Positions 42,701-51,414 are shown, counted from the first letter of the stretch. The stretch: 64,000 nucleotides of DNA from Pseudomonas khavaziana (GCF_019145205.1 NZ_JAHSTT010000007.1:248001-312000), one strand, 5' to 3'. Numbers and translations: made by a program. Notes: a model not told the origin generated them from the sequence alone.

Positions 42701-43020
42701 GCGTGGCCACCGCCAACTCGATCCTGGTGGTGAGCTTCTGCCGTGAACGCCTGGCCGAACATGGCGATGCATTGAAGGCGGCGCTGGAAGCTGGCTACAC
42801 ACGCTTCCGCCCGGTGTGCATGACCGCCCTGGCGATGATCATCGGCATGCTGCCCCTGGCGATTTCCGAAGAGCAGAACGCCCCGCTCGGCCGCGCGGTC
42901 ATCGGCGGCCTGATCTTCGCCACCCTCGCCACCCTGTTGTTTGTTCCCGTGGTCTTCAGCCTGGTCCACGGTCGTCACCCTACTCGCGCTGCAGCTGGAG
43001 AAACCGCACATGTCGTCTGA
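39799..43020 (+). CDS. RND efflux transporter, inner-membrane permease subunit
   Basis: A 1073-residue, 12-helix RND permease of the AcrB/CzcA superfamily. N-terminal TM1 (PYTFIVLAIFICIIGPMAAL), large periplasmic porter domains, and the TM4 motif GGLALAVGILVDDATVTIENI with the paired Asp of proton relay. The second half repeats the architecture (FSGLSFGLLGAVVLIYLLIVVNFQSW). The start is the ATG at 39799 after CGGAG. It overlaps the adaptor gene by 11 nt. Substrate unknown; no regulator is adjacent. Confidence 0.93.
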   Translation: MLGLVKTALQKPYTFIVLAIFICIIGPMAALRTPTDVFPDIGIPVVAVVWQYNGLSPDAMAGRVIYTYERSLSTTVNDIEHIESQSLPGMGIVKIFFQPGVDIRTANAQVTAVSQTVLKQMPPGITPPLILNYSASTVPILQMAFSSPSLSEARIRDLVQNNIRLPLSALPGLAMPTPMGGKQRQITLDLDPQALAAKGLSAQDVGNALALQNQIIPVGTAKLGPNEYTILLNNSPKAIDELNDLPIKTVDGALITIGQVAHVRDGSPPQTNIVRVDGHRAVLMPALKNGSISTLSIIDGIRQMLPRINETLPPSLKTSLLGDASVFVKQSVGSVAQEGIIAALLTSAMILLFLGSWRSTLIIAASIPLAVLSAIALLAVSGQTLNVMTLGGLALAVGILVDDATVTIENINWHLEQGKAVKTAILDGAAQIVGPAFVSLLCICIVFVPMFLLQGIAGYLFRPMALAVIFAMASSFILSRTLVPTLAMFLLKPHTPESGVGHHPEDEFINHHEGEQHKQPRNAALQAMLNFQQGFERHFSNIRDTYHGLLTLALGHRKRFIVGFLACVLASFLLLPSLGQDFFPATDAGALALHVRLPLGTRIEESAAAFDRIEARIREVIPAEELDTIVDNIGIPLSGIDMAYSSSGTIGPQDGDIQVTLKKDHAPTADYVKKLREALPQSFPGSHFAFLPADISSQILNFGAPAPLDVKISGRSDAENRAYAVELERRLRHVPGIADLRIQQSTGYPSLQVNVDRMRANGLGITERDVTNSMVASLAGSSQTAPTFWLNPANGVSYSIVAATPQYRLDSLPSLEALPVTGADGQSQILGGVATISRVQSPAVVTHYNIEPTLDLYANVQGRDLGGVARDVQKVLDDTAAMRPKGATISLHGQIDALHEAFSGLSFGLLGAVVLIYLLIVVNFQSWADPFVIITALPAALAGIVWMLFLSGTSLSVPALTGAILCMGVATANSILVVSFCRERLAEHGDALKAALEAGYTRFRPVCMTALAMIIGMLPLAISEEQNAPLGRAVIGGLIFATLATLLFVPVVFSLVHGRHPTRAAAGETAHVV

Positions 43021-44179
43021 TCAAAAACCCTCGCGCAAGCGTCTGATGCTCATGGGTGCCGGCGGCCTGACGTTGGCCGCCCTGTTGGTCGCCAGCGGCC
43101 TGCACGCCCGCACGCTGCACAAACAATCGGTCACTGCCTGGACCGAGGCCGCCGCCATCCCCCAAGTGATGGTGTTTCAACCCAAGCAGAACGCCGCCGG
43201 CGATACCCTGCGCCTGCCCGCGCACCTCGAGGCCTGGAGCAAGGCGCCGATTCATGCGCGGGTCAGCGGCTACTTGAAGGACTGGAAAGTCGACATCGGC
43301 AGCCAGGTCCAGGCCGGGCAGATCCTCGCCGAAATCGACAGCCCCGACCTTGATCAACAACTGGCCCAGGCCCATGCGCGGCTGATCCAACAACAAGCGA
43401 ATGCGCGCCTGGCCGCCACCAGCGCGACCCGTTGGCAAAACCTGCTGGCCAGCCACTCGGTATCGCGCCAGGAGGCCGATGAAAAAACCTCCAACGCCGC
43501 GGCGGCCAAGGCCAACGCCCAGGCCGCCGCTGCCGACTATGCGCGACTGTCGGCGCTGGAAAGCTACAAGACCATTCGGGCGCCATTCGCCGGCACTATT
43601 ACTGCGCGCAACACCGATATCGGCCAGTTGATCAAGGCCGATACCGACAGCGACCCGGAGCTGTTCAACATTGCCGACACTCACCAGTTGCGCTTGTATG
43701 TGCCGGTGCCGCAGAACTATGCAGCAGTGATCCATCCTGGCCTGGAAGCCGAGCTGAGCGTGCCCGAACACCCCGGCGAGCACTTCAAGGCGCGCCTGAT
43801 CGGTGACTCCACCGCCATCGACCGCCGCTCCGGCACCCTGCTCGCCCAGTTCGTCGCCGACAACCCGAACGGCGAGTTGCTGCCCGGCGATTACGCCGAA
43901 GCCACCCTGCCGATTCCGGCCGATACCCATGGCGTCAGCATTCCGGCCAGCGCCTTGATCTTCCGCGCCCAGGGCACCCAGGTTGCGGTGCTCGACAAGC
44001 ACAATCATGTGCACTTGCAAGCCATTCATATCGGCCTCGACCTGGGCGAACGCCTGGTGATCGACCAAGGCCTGAAGCCCGCCGACCGCATCATCGACAA
44101 CCCGCCTGACGCCCTGCGCGAAGGCGACTCGGTGCAACTGGCTGACGCCTCCGGAGGTGCCCATGCGCCCAAGGCTTAA
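43010..44179 (+). CDS. RND efflux periplasmic adaptor subunit
   Basis: A 389-residue membrane-fusion protein: N-terminal anchor (LMLMGAGGLTLAALLVASGL), lipoyl halves (PIHARVSGYLKDWKVDIGSQVQAGQILAEID and TIRAPFAGTITARNTDIGQLI), a coiled hairpin between them, and a beta-barrel domain. Links the permease to the outer-membrane channel. Overlaps both neighbours (11 nt with the permease, 17 nt with the channel gene), so the operon is tightly coupled. Confidence 0.93.
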   Translation: MSSDQKPSRKRLMLMGAGGLTLAALLVASGLHARTLHKQSVTAWTEAAAIPQVMVFQPKQNAAGDTLRLPAHLEAWSKAPIHARVSGYLKDWKVDIGSQVQAGQILAEIDSPDLDQQLAQAHARLIQQQANARLAATSATRWQNLLASHSVSRQEADEKTSNAAAAKANAQAAAADYARLSALESYKTIRAPFAGTITARNTDIGQLIKADTDSDPELFNIADTHQLRLYVPVPQNYAAVIHPGLEAELSVPEHPGEHFKARLIGDSTAIDRRSGTLLAQFVADNPNGELLPGDYAEATLPIPADTHGVSIPASALIFRAQGTQVAVLDKHNHVHLQAIHIGLDLGERLVIDQGLKPADRIIDNPPDALREGDSVQLADASGGAHAPKA

Positions 44180-45581
44180 ACCCCTCGCCGCTCTGATACT
44201 GCTGGCATTGCAGGGGTGCTCGATGGCGCCCACCTACACAATTCCGAGGGTGGACCTGCCGACTCATTACCGCGAACAGACCAGCGACGGCCCGTGGCAC
44301 AGCGCACAACCGTCCGATCAATTGGCGCCAGAATGGTGGAAGCGCTACAACGACCCAACCCTGGATAACCTGCAACAGCGCCTACTCGAGGCCAACCCGG
44401 ACCTGGCGGCAGCGCTGGCGCATTTCGATGCGTCCCAGGCGTATGCCAGCCAGTTGCATGCCGGCCTGTTCCCGCAAATCACCGCCAGTGCACAACCGCT
44501 GCGCCAGCGACAATCGGATTCGCGACCGTTGCGCGGCAGCACGCAGCCGTCGGTGTACAACAGCAACACTGCTGGCTTTTCCCTGAGCTATGACCTCGAC
44601 CTGTGGGGCAAAGTCCGCAACCAAGTGGCTGCGGGGGATGCCCAGGCGCAAGCGAGCGCCGATGACCTGGCGGTGGCGCGATTGAGCCTTCAACACCAAT
44701 TGGCCAGCTTGTATGTGCAGCTCAACGGGTTGGATGCACAGGGCCGGATACTCGACAGCTCACTGGAGGATTTCAGCCAGGCGCTACAACTGACCCGCAG
44801 CCGTTATGAAGGCCAGATCGCTTCGGAGCTGGACCTGACACGCGCGCAAAACCAACTGGCGCAAGCCAAGGCCGAACGCGATGAAGTGCGCGGGCAGCGC
44901 AACCTGACCGAACATGCCATTGGTGAATTGGTGGGGGTGGCGGCCAGCGATTTTTCATTGCCGCCCAGCCCGCAGTTGCTTACGTTGCCAGGGGTTCCGT
45001 CGCAGTTGCCGAGCCACCTGCTGCAACGCCGCCCGGATATCGCCGCGGCGGAACGGCGGGTGTTTGCGGCCAACGCGAATATCGGCGTGGCCAAGGCCGC
45101 GTGGTATCCGGATTTCAACCTGACGGGGTTGATGGGCGGGCAAACCCAAGGCGTGGGTAACCTGCTGTCGGCAGGCAATCGCTATTGGGCGCTGGGACCG
45201 CTGGTGAATCTGCCAATCTTTGATGGCGGCCGGTTGAGTGCCAACGAACGCCAGGCCGAGGCCGAGTTTGAAGAGGCCTCGGCGCAGTACCGTAGTCAGG
45301 TGTTGAAAGCCGTGAGAGAGGTCGAAGATAACCTGGGCCAGCTGAGGGATTTGCAGCAGCAAGCGCAGGATGAACAAGCGGCGGCGGATGCAGCACGGCA
45401 TACCCAAGCACTGGCGATGAACAGCTATCAGGCCGGAGCGGTGAGTTACCTGGATGTGGTCACCGCGCAGACGGCAGCGTTGCAGGCGCAGCGGACATTG
45501 CAGGCGGTGCAGACGCGGCAGTTGCAGGCGAGTGTGGGACTTGTGACCGCACTCGGCGGCGGCTGGCAGCCAGGGGCCTGA
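44163..45581 (+). CDS. RND efflux outer-membrane channel (NodT/OprM family lipoprotein)
   Basis: A 472-residue TolC-like factor with lipobox (LLALQGCSMAP), two OEP repeats and typical motifs WWKRYNDPTLDNL, FSLSYDLDLWGKVRNQV and LLQRRPDIAAAERRVFAANANIGVAKAAWYPDFNL. The start ATG at 44163 follows GGAG by 6 nt; the GTG at 44157 is too close to it. Third gene of permease-adaptor-channel operon. Confidence 0.93.
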   Translation: MRPRLKPLAALILLALQGCSMAPTYTIPRVDLPTHYREQTSDGPWHSAQPSDQLAPEWWKRYNDPTLDNLQQRLLEANPDLAAALAHFDASQAYASQLHAGLFPQITASAQPLRQRQSDSRPLRGSTQPSVYNSNTAGFSLSYDLDLWGKVRNQVAAGDAQAQASADDLAVARLSLQHQLASLYVQLNGLDAQGRILDSSLEDFSQALQLTRSRYEGQIASELDLTRAQNQLAQAKAERDEVRGQRNLTEHAIGELVGVAASDFSLPPSPQLLTLPGVPSQLPSHLLQRRPDIAAAERRVFAANANIGVAKAAWYPDFNLTGLMGGQTQGVGNLLSAGNRYWALGPLVNLPIFDGGRLSANERQAEAEFEEASAQYRSQVLKAVREVEDNLGQLRDLQQQAQDEQAAADAARHTQALAMNSYQAGAVSYLDVVTAQTAALQAQRTLQAVQTRQLQASVGLVTALGGGWQPGA

Positions 45582-45609
45582 CATCATTCTACGACCTAGC
45601 ACAGCCCTA

Positions 45610-45702
45610 AATGTGGGAGGGGGCTTGCTCCCGATTGCGGTATTTCAAACACTGCATCATTGACTGACCGACCGTCATCGGGAGCAAGCCCCCTCCCACA
45701 TT
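45610..45702. repeat. REPIN (inverted REP doublet) upstream of the RAYT gene
   Basis: Two inverted REP cores separated by about 45 nt, same family as the others. It lies 160 nt before the RAYT start. Confidence 0.93.
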
Positions 45703-45744
45703 GGTTCTGCGCCAGACACACAATGTATGAACATCGCGGAACTC

Positions 45745-45773
45745 ATGTGGGAGGGGGCTTGCCCCCGATTGCG
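45745..45773. repeat. Single REP with a variant core
   Basis: GTGGGAGGGGGCTTGCCCCC followed by GATTGCG. It differs from the common core at one position (T to C) and lacks an inverted partner. It is the REP nearest the RAYT start (90 nt). Confidence 0.85.
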
Positions 45774-45862
45774 CCCTTCCAGACACATCCGGCCAAAAGC
45801 CTGCCCAGCAGCTTCTTGCTCTGCGACCTAGCCTCTCTAGATACATCTGAGAGGGCCAGGGA

Positions 45863-46321
45863 ATGGCAGATTTACCCGCTTCACACCGCCTGCGCATCGG
45901 TCGATTCAGCGAGCCGAATCGCATCTACCTCATCACCACCAACACCCATGAACGCCTACCGATATTCAACAACTTCCATCTCGGGCGCCTGGTGGTCTGG
46001 CAATTTCGCATCGCCCAGTACCAAGGGCTGGCGAAGTCTCTGGCATGGGTGATCATGCCCGACCACTTTCATTGGATCATCGAGCTACGAAAAGGCTCGC
46101 TGGCGGATTTGATGTGTCAGGTGAAATCGAAAAGCACGCGCACCGTGAATGGTGCAAGCGGCCGTAAGGGGCGGTTATGGCAGGAGAGCTTCCACGACCG
46201 TGCCCTGCGCAAGGAAGATGACTTGGTGAAAATGGCCCGGTATGTGGTGGCCAATCCATTGCGAGCGGGGTTGGTCGAGCGGATTGGCGACTACCCTCTG
46301 TGGGATGCCATCTGGGTATAA
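45863..46321 (+). CDS. REP-associated tyrosine transposase (RAYT)
   Basis: A 152-residue HUH/Y1 transposase of the TnpA_REP (IS200-like) group. HUH motif in VIMPDHFHWII (H68, H70), catalytic Tyr in MARYVVANPLRAGLV (about Y127), and the family N-terminus RIGRFSEPNRIYLITTNTH. RAYTs are thought to spread REP/REPIN sequences in trans and are usually single-copy domesticated genes. The gene is intact and bracketed by REPIN 45610, REP 45745 and REPIN 46338, exactly the expected setting. Confidence 0.94.
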   Translation: MADLPASHRLRIGRFSEPNRIYLITTNTHERLPIFNNFHLGRLVVWQFRIAQYQGLAKSLAWVIMPDHFHWIIELRKGSLADLMCQVKSKSTRTVNGASGRKGRLWQESFHDRALRKEDDLVKMARYVVANPLRAGLVERIGDYPLWDAIWV

Positions 46322-46337
46322 CTTCAAATACAGTTCA

Positions 46338-46430
46338 AATGTGGGAGGGGGCTTGCTCCCGATAGCGGTGGTTCAGTTAATACACACGTACCTGACACAC
46401 CGCTATCGGGAGCAAGCCCCCTCCCACATT
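46338..46430. repeat. REPIN (inverted REP doublet) downstream of the RAYT gene
   Basis: Near-perfect inverted REP pair starting 17 nt after the RAYT stop and ending 11 nt before the convergent amidohydrolase stop. Its centre contains a further GCGGTG / CACCGC inverted pair next to the cores. Confidence 0.93.
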
Positions 46431-46441
46431 TTTACCGCGTT

Positions 46442-47725
46442 TCAGGCCGCCAGCTTGCCACTGGCAATGGCTGCTGATGCAGCCACCATCGCACGCAACA
46501 ACACCGCACACCCCGCCGCCAAATCATCCGGTGCGGCGTTCTCGATTTCGTTATGGCTGATACCACCTTCACACGGCACGAAGATCATCCCCGCCGGGCC
46601 CAGTTCGGCGACGAAGATCGCGTCGTGCCCTGCCCCGCTGACGATATCCATGTTCGACAGGCCCAGGCTGTTGGCCGCATCGCGCACGGCATCGACGCAG
46701 CCTTTGTCAAAGTACAGCGGCGGGAAATCGGCGGTGGGTTCCATCTCGTAAGTCAACCCATGTTTGGCACAGGTGTCATCGATCACCTGGCGTACCTGGG
46801 CAATCATCGAATCCAACCGCGCAGGCTCCAGGTGACGAAAGTCGAGGGTCATGCGCACTTCACCGGGAATTACGTTGCGCGAGCCCGGATACGCCTGCAG
46901 GCAACCCACGGTGCCGCATGCATGCGGCTGGTGCCCCAGCGCGGCCGCATTCACCGCTGCCACCACCGCTGCCGCGCCCACCAGGGCATCCTTGCGCAGG
47001 TGCATGGGCGTCGGCCCCGCATGGGCTTCCACGCCACGCAGTTTCAGGTCGAACCACTTCTGCCCGAGGGCGCCGAGGACCACACCGATGGTTTTCTTTT
47101 CATCTTCCAGGATCGGCCCCTGTTCGATATGGGCTTCAAAATACGCGCCAACCTTATGCCCGCTCTCAGGGCGTGTGCCCGCGTAGCCAATGGCGTTCAA
47201 CGCCTCACCCACGCTGACGCCATCCACATCGACCTTGGCCAAGGTCTCGGCCAGGCTGAATTTCTTGGCGAACACCCCGGAGCCCATCATGCACGGCGGG
47301 AAGCGTGAGCCTTCTTCGTTGGTCCACACCACCACTTCCAATGGCGCCTCGGTTTCGATCTTTAGATCATTGAGCGTGCGCAGCACCTCCACGCCGGCCA
47401 ACACACCAAAACATCCGTCGAACTTGCCGCCGGTGGGCTGGGTGTCGATGTGGCTGCCGGTCATCACCGGGGGCAGGTCGGGATTACGGCCCGGGCGGCG
47501 GGCGAAGATATTGCCGATGCCGTCGACGGTCACGGTGCAACCGGCCGCTTCGCACCACTGCACGAAGAGGTCGCGGGCCTTGCGGTCGAGGTCGGTAAGG
47601 GCCAGGCGACACACCCCGCCCTTGGGGGTGGCGCCGAGTTTGGCCAGGTCCATCAGCGACTGCCACAAACGGTCGCGGTTGATGTGCTGATGGGTCGATT
47701 GCAGAACGTCGATGGCAGCGTTCAT
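46442..47725 (-). CDS. M20-family N-carbamoyl-beta-alanine amidohydrolase (beta-ureidopropionase)
   Basis: A 427-residue zinc hydrolase. Metal-ligand motifs: GSHIDTQPTGGKFDGCFG, TNEEGSRFPPCMMGS, and HIEQGPILE. The dimerisation domain contains GVEAHAGPTPM. It would hydrolyse N-carbamoyl-beta-alanine to beta-alanine, CO2 and ammonia, the last step of reductive pyrimidine breakdown; allantoate or carbamoyl-amino-acid activity is the family alternative. The cluster (NCS1 permease, dihydropyrimidinase, PreTA) supports the pyrimidine assignment. RBS GAGGAG precedes the ATG. Confidence 0.9.
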   Translation of the reverse strand: MNAAIDVLQSTHQHINRDRLWQSLMDLAKLGATPKGGVCRLALTDLDRKARDLFVQWCEAAGCTVTVDGIGNIFARRPGRNPDLPPVMTGSHIDTQPTGGKFDGCFGVLAGVEVLRTLNDLKIETEAPLEVVVWTNEEGSRFPPCMMGSGVFAKKFSLAETLAKVDVDGVSVGEALNAIGYAGTRPESGHKVGAYFEAHIEQGPILEDEKKTIGVVLGALGQKWFDLKLRGVEAHAGPTPMHLRKDALVGAAAVVAAVNAAALGHQPHACGTVGCLQAYPGSRNVIPGEVRMTLDFRHLEPARLDSMIAQVRQVIDDTCAKHGLTYEMEPTADFPPLYFDKGCVDAVRDAANSLGLSNMDIVSGAGHDAIFVAELGPAGMIFVPCEGGISHNEIENAAPDDLAAGCAVLLRAMVAASAAIASGKLAA

Positions 47726-47779
47726 GGGGATCTCCTCAGTCTGTATTTCTTATGATTGCAACAGGTGGAACGCGGTCCA

Positions 47780-47872
47780 AATGTGGGAGGGGGCTTGCTC
47801 CCGATTGCGGTGGGCCAGTCACACATGCATTGGCTGAATGACTGCTATCGGGAGCAAGACCGTCCCACATTT
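47780..47872. repeat. REPIN with one decayed arm
   Basis: The left REP core is intact; the right arm has lost bases (GAGCAAGACCGTCCC instead of GAGCAAGCCCCCTCCC). It lies between the permease and amidohydrolase genes on the same strand. Confidence 0.88.
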
Positions 47873-47888
47873 GGTTTGCATTTCACAT

Positions 47889-49379
47889 TCACTGCAACGG
47901 TGATTTGGCAGTCACCGGGTTGATTGCACGCTTGGCATTCAAGCCGTAATACAACACTCCACCCAACGCCGAACCGGTGAACCAGCCATAGCTGTAGAAC
48001 CAGCTGAACGCATCGCTGCCCAGAGACAGCAGCGTCAGCACCACCGGCACACCAAAGGCGATAAAACCGCTCCAGTTCCAGGCCGGGTACACGTCATCGC
48101 GGTACAGCCCCGCCAGGTCCAGCTGCTGTCTGCGGGTAATGAAATAGTCCACCACCATGATCCCGGCGATCGGCCCCAGCAGGCTCGAATAGCCCAGCAG
48201 CCAGTTGGAATACACCGTCTCCAGGCTCACATCGGAAACGATCAAGCCGAGTTTTTTCAGCAGCTCATGGGCCATCAGCGCCAGCCCGACCAGGCCGGTC
48301 AGGATCACCGCCGTGGTGCGGTTGATCAACTTGGGCGCGATATTCTGGAAGTCGTTGGTGGGCGAGACGATGTTCGCCGCCGTGTTGGTGGACAAGGTGG
48401 CGACAATGATCAACGCCATCGCCACGGCCACCCATACCGGGCTCTGGATATGGCCGATCAGGGTCACCGGGTCAGAGACACTGACCCCCACCAGTTTTAC
48501 CGAGGCGGCGGTCATGATCACGCCGAGGGCGGCGAACAGGAACATGGTCAGCGGCAAGCCGAAAATCTGCCCGAGGATCTGGTCTTTCTGGCTCTTGGCG
48601 TAACGGCTGAAGTCGGGAATGTTCAGCGACAAGGTGGCCCAGAACCCCACCATCGCCGTCAGCCCCGCCATGAAGTAGCCGGTGAGGCTCGCGCCTTCGG
48701 GGCGCTTGGGTGGAATCGCCATCAGTTCGCTGAGGGACACATTCGGCATTGCCCACACCAGCAGGCCAACCCCCACGGCCACCAGCAGCGGCGCAGATAA
48801 CGTTTCCAGGCGCTTGATCGACTCTGCGCCACGCAGCACCACCCACAGGTTCAGGCACCAGAAGATCATGAAACCGATCACCTCACCGGTGCCACCGAGG
48901 GCCTTCCAGCCGTCGAAAATCGAACCCAGGAACAGGTGAATCGCCAACCCGCCAAACATCGTCTGGATACCAAACCAGCCACAGGCCACCAACGCGCGAA
49001 TCAGGCACGGCACGTTGGAACCGAGAATGCCGAATGACGAGCGCAACAGCACCGGAAACGGGATGCCGTACTTGGTGCCTGGAAAAGCGTTGAGGGTCAG
49101 CGGGATCAGCACCACGATATTGGCCAGCAGGATCGCCATCAGCGCCTCGCCCACCGACAGCCCGAAATACGCGGTGAGCACACCGCCCAGGGTGTAGGTG
49201 GGCACGCAGATAGACATGCCGACCCACAGCGCCGTGATGTGCCACTTGTTCCAGGTGCGCTCGTGCACCTTGGTGGGTGCCATGTCGTGGTTGTAGCGAG
49301 GGCTGTCGAGGACGTCGGGGCCGGCGTCGAGTTCGTACAGGCCGTTGCGCTCGATGACTTGCGATCTGTTCTGTTGCAT
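47889..49379 (-). CDS. NCS1-family nucleobase/hydantoin permease
   Basis: A 496-residue, 12-helix permease of the nucleobase:cation symporter-1 family. The TM3 motif CGWFGIQTMFGG matches the substrate-binding Trp and Gln of hydantoin transporter Mhp1 (same four-residue spacing), and ATLSTNTAANIVSPTNDFQNI matches the conserved NxxN region of TM8. Probably imports uracil, thymine or dihydropyrimidines for the neighbouring enzymes. RBS GGAG 5 nt before the ATG. Divergent from the dihydropyrimidinase gene over 593 nt. Confidence 0.92.
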   Translation of the reverse strand: MQQNRSQVIERNGLYELDAGPDVLDSPRYNHDMAPTKVHERTWNKWHITALWVGMSICVPTYTLGGVLTAYFGLSVGEALMAILLANIVVLIPLTLNAFPGTKYGIPFPVLLRSSFGILGSNVPCLIRALVACGWFGIQTMFGGLAIHLFLGSIFDGWKALGGTGEVIGFMIFWCLNLWVVLRGAESIKRLETLSAPLLVAVGVGLLVWAMPNVSLSELMAIPPKRPEGASLTGYFMAGLTAMVGFWATLSLNIPDFSRYAKSQKDQILGQIFGLPLTMFLFAALGVIMTAASVKLVGVSVSDPVTLIGHIQSPVWVAVAMALIIVATLSTNTAANIVSPTNDFQNIAPKLINRTTAVILTGLVGLALMAHELLKKLGLIVSDVSLETVYSNWLLGYSSLLGPIAGIMVVDYFITRRQQLDLAGLYRDDVYPAWNWSGFIAFGVPVVLTLLSLGSDAFSWFYSYGWFTGSALGGVLYYGLNAKRAINPVTAKSPLQ

Positions 49380-49972
49380 GGCCGCTCCACGGTTTTTTTA
49401 AAATTATTGTTGCTCACCTGCACGTTGTGTCCAGGTGGCCGGAGTACCGCGTAAACAACATGACATCACGGGCTCCTGCCAGCCGCCACTGCACTCAATT
49501 ACCGTGCCGACAACCCAACTTGAACCCGCACCGCTTATATAACGTGCTGATGTTATTCAACTTTCAGATTGAATTCCGGCGTCCGTCGACGTTATGCAGA
49601 CTACATAACGCGAACGTTATCCGAACCGTCCGGACTCAATCTGGTGCAACACAATTATTTTTATTTGCCGACGCCGTCAAGAGGCATATCTCAAGCGTCT
49701 GATTTGCAATAAGAAATGTTGCTCAAAAGCAGAACCTGTCAAGTGCGTCAAAACGGTGAGGTATTGCTACATTTTGGTGACTTAGTATTTTTTACTCTAT
49801 AAATCAGCAAGTTAACGTCAGAAAAAGCTGAAGAAAAATCTTCTTGCTCAATCTAAAAACTCGGGCTAGTTTCTATTCCTGTCACCGATGACAGGAATTA
49901 ACCGACCATCGGCGTGCAGCATTACAACACTTAGAACTGGCACAAGCCGGTCAAGCCTGTGAGGAACTCGAC
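49380..49972. promoter_or_regulatory. 593-nt divergent regulatory region of the pyrimidine cluster
   Basis: No plausible gene. It is AT-richer than its surroundings, especially 49640-49870, and ends with the 24-bp inverted repeat at 49875-49898. It must hold the promoters for the permease-amidohydrolase and the hydA-preT-preA units. Confidence 0.6.
49875..49898. promoter_or_regulatory. Perfect inverted repeat upstream of dihydropyrimidinase, candidate operator
   Basis: Arms ATTCCTGTCA and TGACAGGAAT around a 4-nt CCGA centre, 75 nt before the hydA start. No T run follows, so it is not a terminator. The cluster's TetR protein is the natural candidate binder. Confidence 0.55.
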
Positions 49973-51412
49973 ATGTCGCTGTTGATCCGTGGCGCCACCG
50001 TTATTACCCATGATGAAAGTTACCGCGCCGATGTTTTATGCGCAGGCGGTCTAATTCGCGCCATTGGCACGGATCTGGATATTCCCGCCGGCACTGAAAT
50101 ACTCGATGGCAGCGGCCAATACCTGATGCCGGGCGGCATCGACCCCCATACCCATATGCAACTGCCCTTCATGGGCACAGTGGCCAGTGAAGACTTTTTC
50201 AGTGGTACGGCGGCGGGCTTGGCCGGTGGCACCACATCGATCATCGATTTCGTGATTCCCAACCCGCAGCAATCACTGATGGAAGCGTTTCACCAGTGGC
50301 GCGGCTGGGCGGAGAAGTCCGCCTCCGACTACGGCTTTCATGTGGCAATCACTTGGTGGAGCGAGCAGGTGCGCGAGGAAATGGCCGAATTGGTCAGCCA
50401 TCACGGCATCAACAGCTTCAAGCATTTCATGGCCTACAAGAACGCGATCATGGCCGCCGACGACACCCTGGTGGCCAGCTTCGAACGCTGCCTGGAATTG
50501 GGCGCGGTGCCCACCGTACATGCCGAAAACGGCGAATTGGTGTACCACCTGCAACGCAAGCTGATGGCCCAGGGTATCACCGGGCCGGAAGCGCATCCGC
50601 TGTCGCGCCCGTCCCAGGTGGAAGGCGAAGCGGCCAGCCGGGCGATTCGTATTGCCGAGACCATCGGCACGCCACTGTACCTGGTGCATGTGTCGACCAA
50701 GGAAGCGCTGGATGAGATCACCTACGCCCGGGGCAAGGGCCAGGCGGTCTACGGCGAGGTGCTCGCCGGCCACTTGTTGCTGGATGACAGCGTCTACCAG
50801 CACCCCGACTGGCAGACCGCCGCCGGCTATGTGATGAGCCCGCCGTTCCGCCCGCGCGGGCATCAGGAGGCGCTATGGCACGGCCTGCAATCGGGCAACC
50901 TGCACACCACCGCCACCGACCATTGCTGCTTCTGCGCCGAACAGAAAGCCGCCGGGCGTGATGACTTCAGCAAGATCCCCAACGGCACCGCCGGCATCGA
51001 AGACCGCATGGCGCTGCTGTGGCACGAAGGCGTCAATACCGGGCGCCTGTCGATGCAGGAGTTCGTTGCACTGACCTCCACCAACACCGCGAAGATCTTC
51101 AATCTCTACCCACGTAAAGGCGCGGTGCGCGTAGGTGCCGATGCCGACCTGGTGCTGTGGGATCCGCAAGGCACGCGAACGATTTCCGCCAAGACCCACC
51201 ACCAGCAGGTCGACTTCAACATCTTCGAAGGCAAGACCGTACGCGGCGTGCCAAGCCATACCATCAGCCAGGGCAAGCTGGTCTGGGCCGAGGGTGACCT
51301 GCGCGCCGAACGCGGTGCCGGGCGCTATGTGGAGCGGCCGGCGTATCCGTCGGTGTTTGAGCAGTTGAGCAAGCGGGCGGAGCATTCAAGGCCGGTTGCT
51401 GTGAAACGCTGA
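49973..51412 (+). CDS. hydA: Dihydropyrimidinase (D-hydantoinase family)
   Basis: A 479-residue amidohydrolase opening dihydrouracil to N-carbamoyl-beta-alanine. Metal ligands: HxH in GGIDPHTHMQLPF, the Lys to be carboxylated in SFKHFMAYK (about 150), His in VHAEN and LVHVST, and Asp in TTATDHCCF. The TSTNTAKIFNLYPRKGAVRVGADADLVLWDP end is typical. RBS GAGGA precedes the ATG at 49973. First gene before preT-preA, 78 nt away. Confidence 0.95.
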   Translation: MSLLIRGATVITHDESYRADVLCAGGLIRAIGTDLDIPAGTEILDGSGQYLMPGGIDPHTHMQLPFMGTVASEDFFSGTAAGLAGGTTSIIDFVIPNPQQSLMEAFHQWRGWAEKSASDYGFHVAITWWSEQVREEMAELVSHHGINSFKHFMAYKNAIMAADDTLVASFERCLELGAVPTVHAENGELVYHLQRKLMAQGITGPEAHPLSRPSQVEGEAASRAIRIAETIGTPLYLVHVSTKEALDEITYARGKGQAVYGEVLAGHLLLDDSVYQHPDWQTAAGYVMSPPFRPRGHQEALWHGLQSGNLHTTATDHCCFCAEQKAAGRDDFSKIPNGTAGIEDRMALLWHEGVNTGRLSMQEFVALTSTNTAKIFNLYPRKGAVRVGADADLVLWDPQGTRTISAKTHHQQVDFNIFEGKTVRGVPSHTISQGKLVWAEGDLRAERGAGRYVERPAYPSVFEQLSKRAEHSRPVAVKR

Positions 51413-51414
51413 AA

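Noticed and set aside
45610..46430. Closely spaced repeats around 46 kb considered as a CRISPR array
   Set aside because: The repeats are inverted pairs with conserved centres, not direct repeats with unique spacers, and no cas gene is present.
49427..49702. A 91-codon frame in the pyrimidine regulatory region
   Set aside because: No ribosome site, no recognisable fold, and base composition like the surrounding non-coding DNA.
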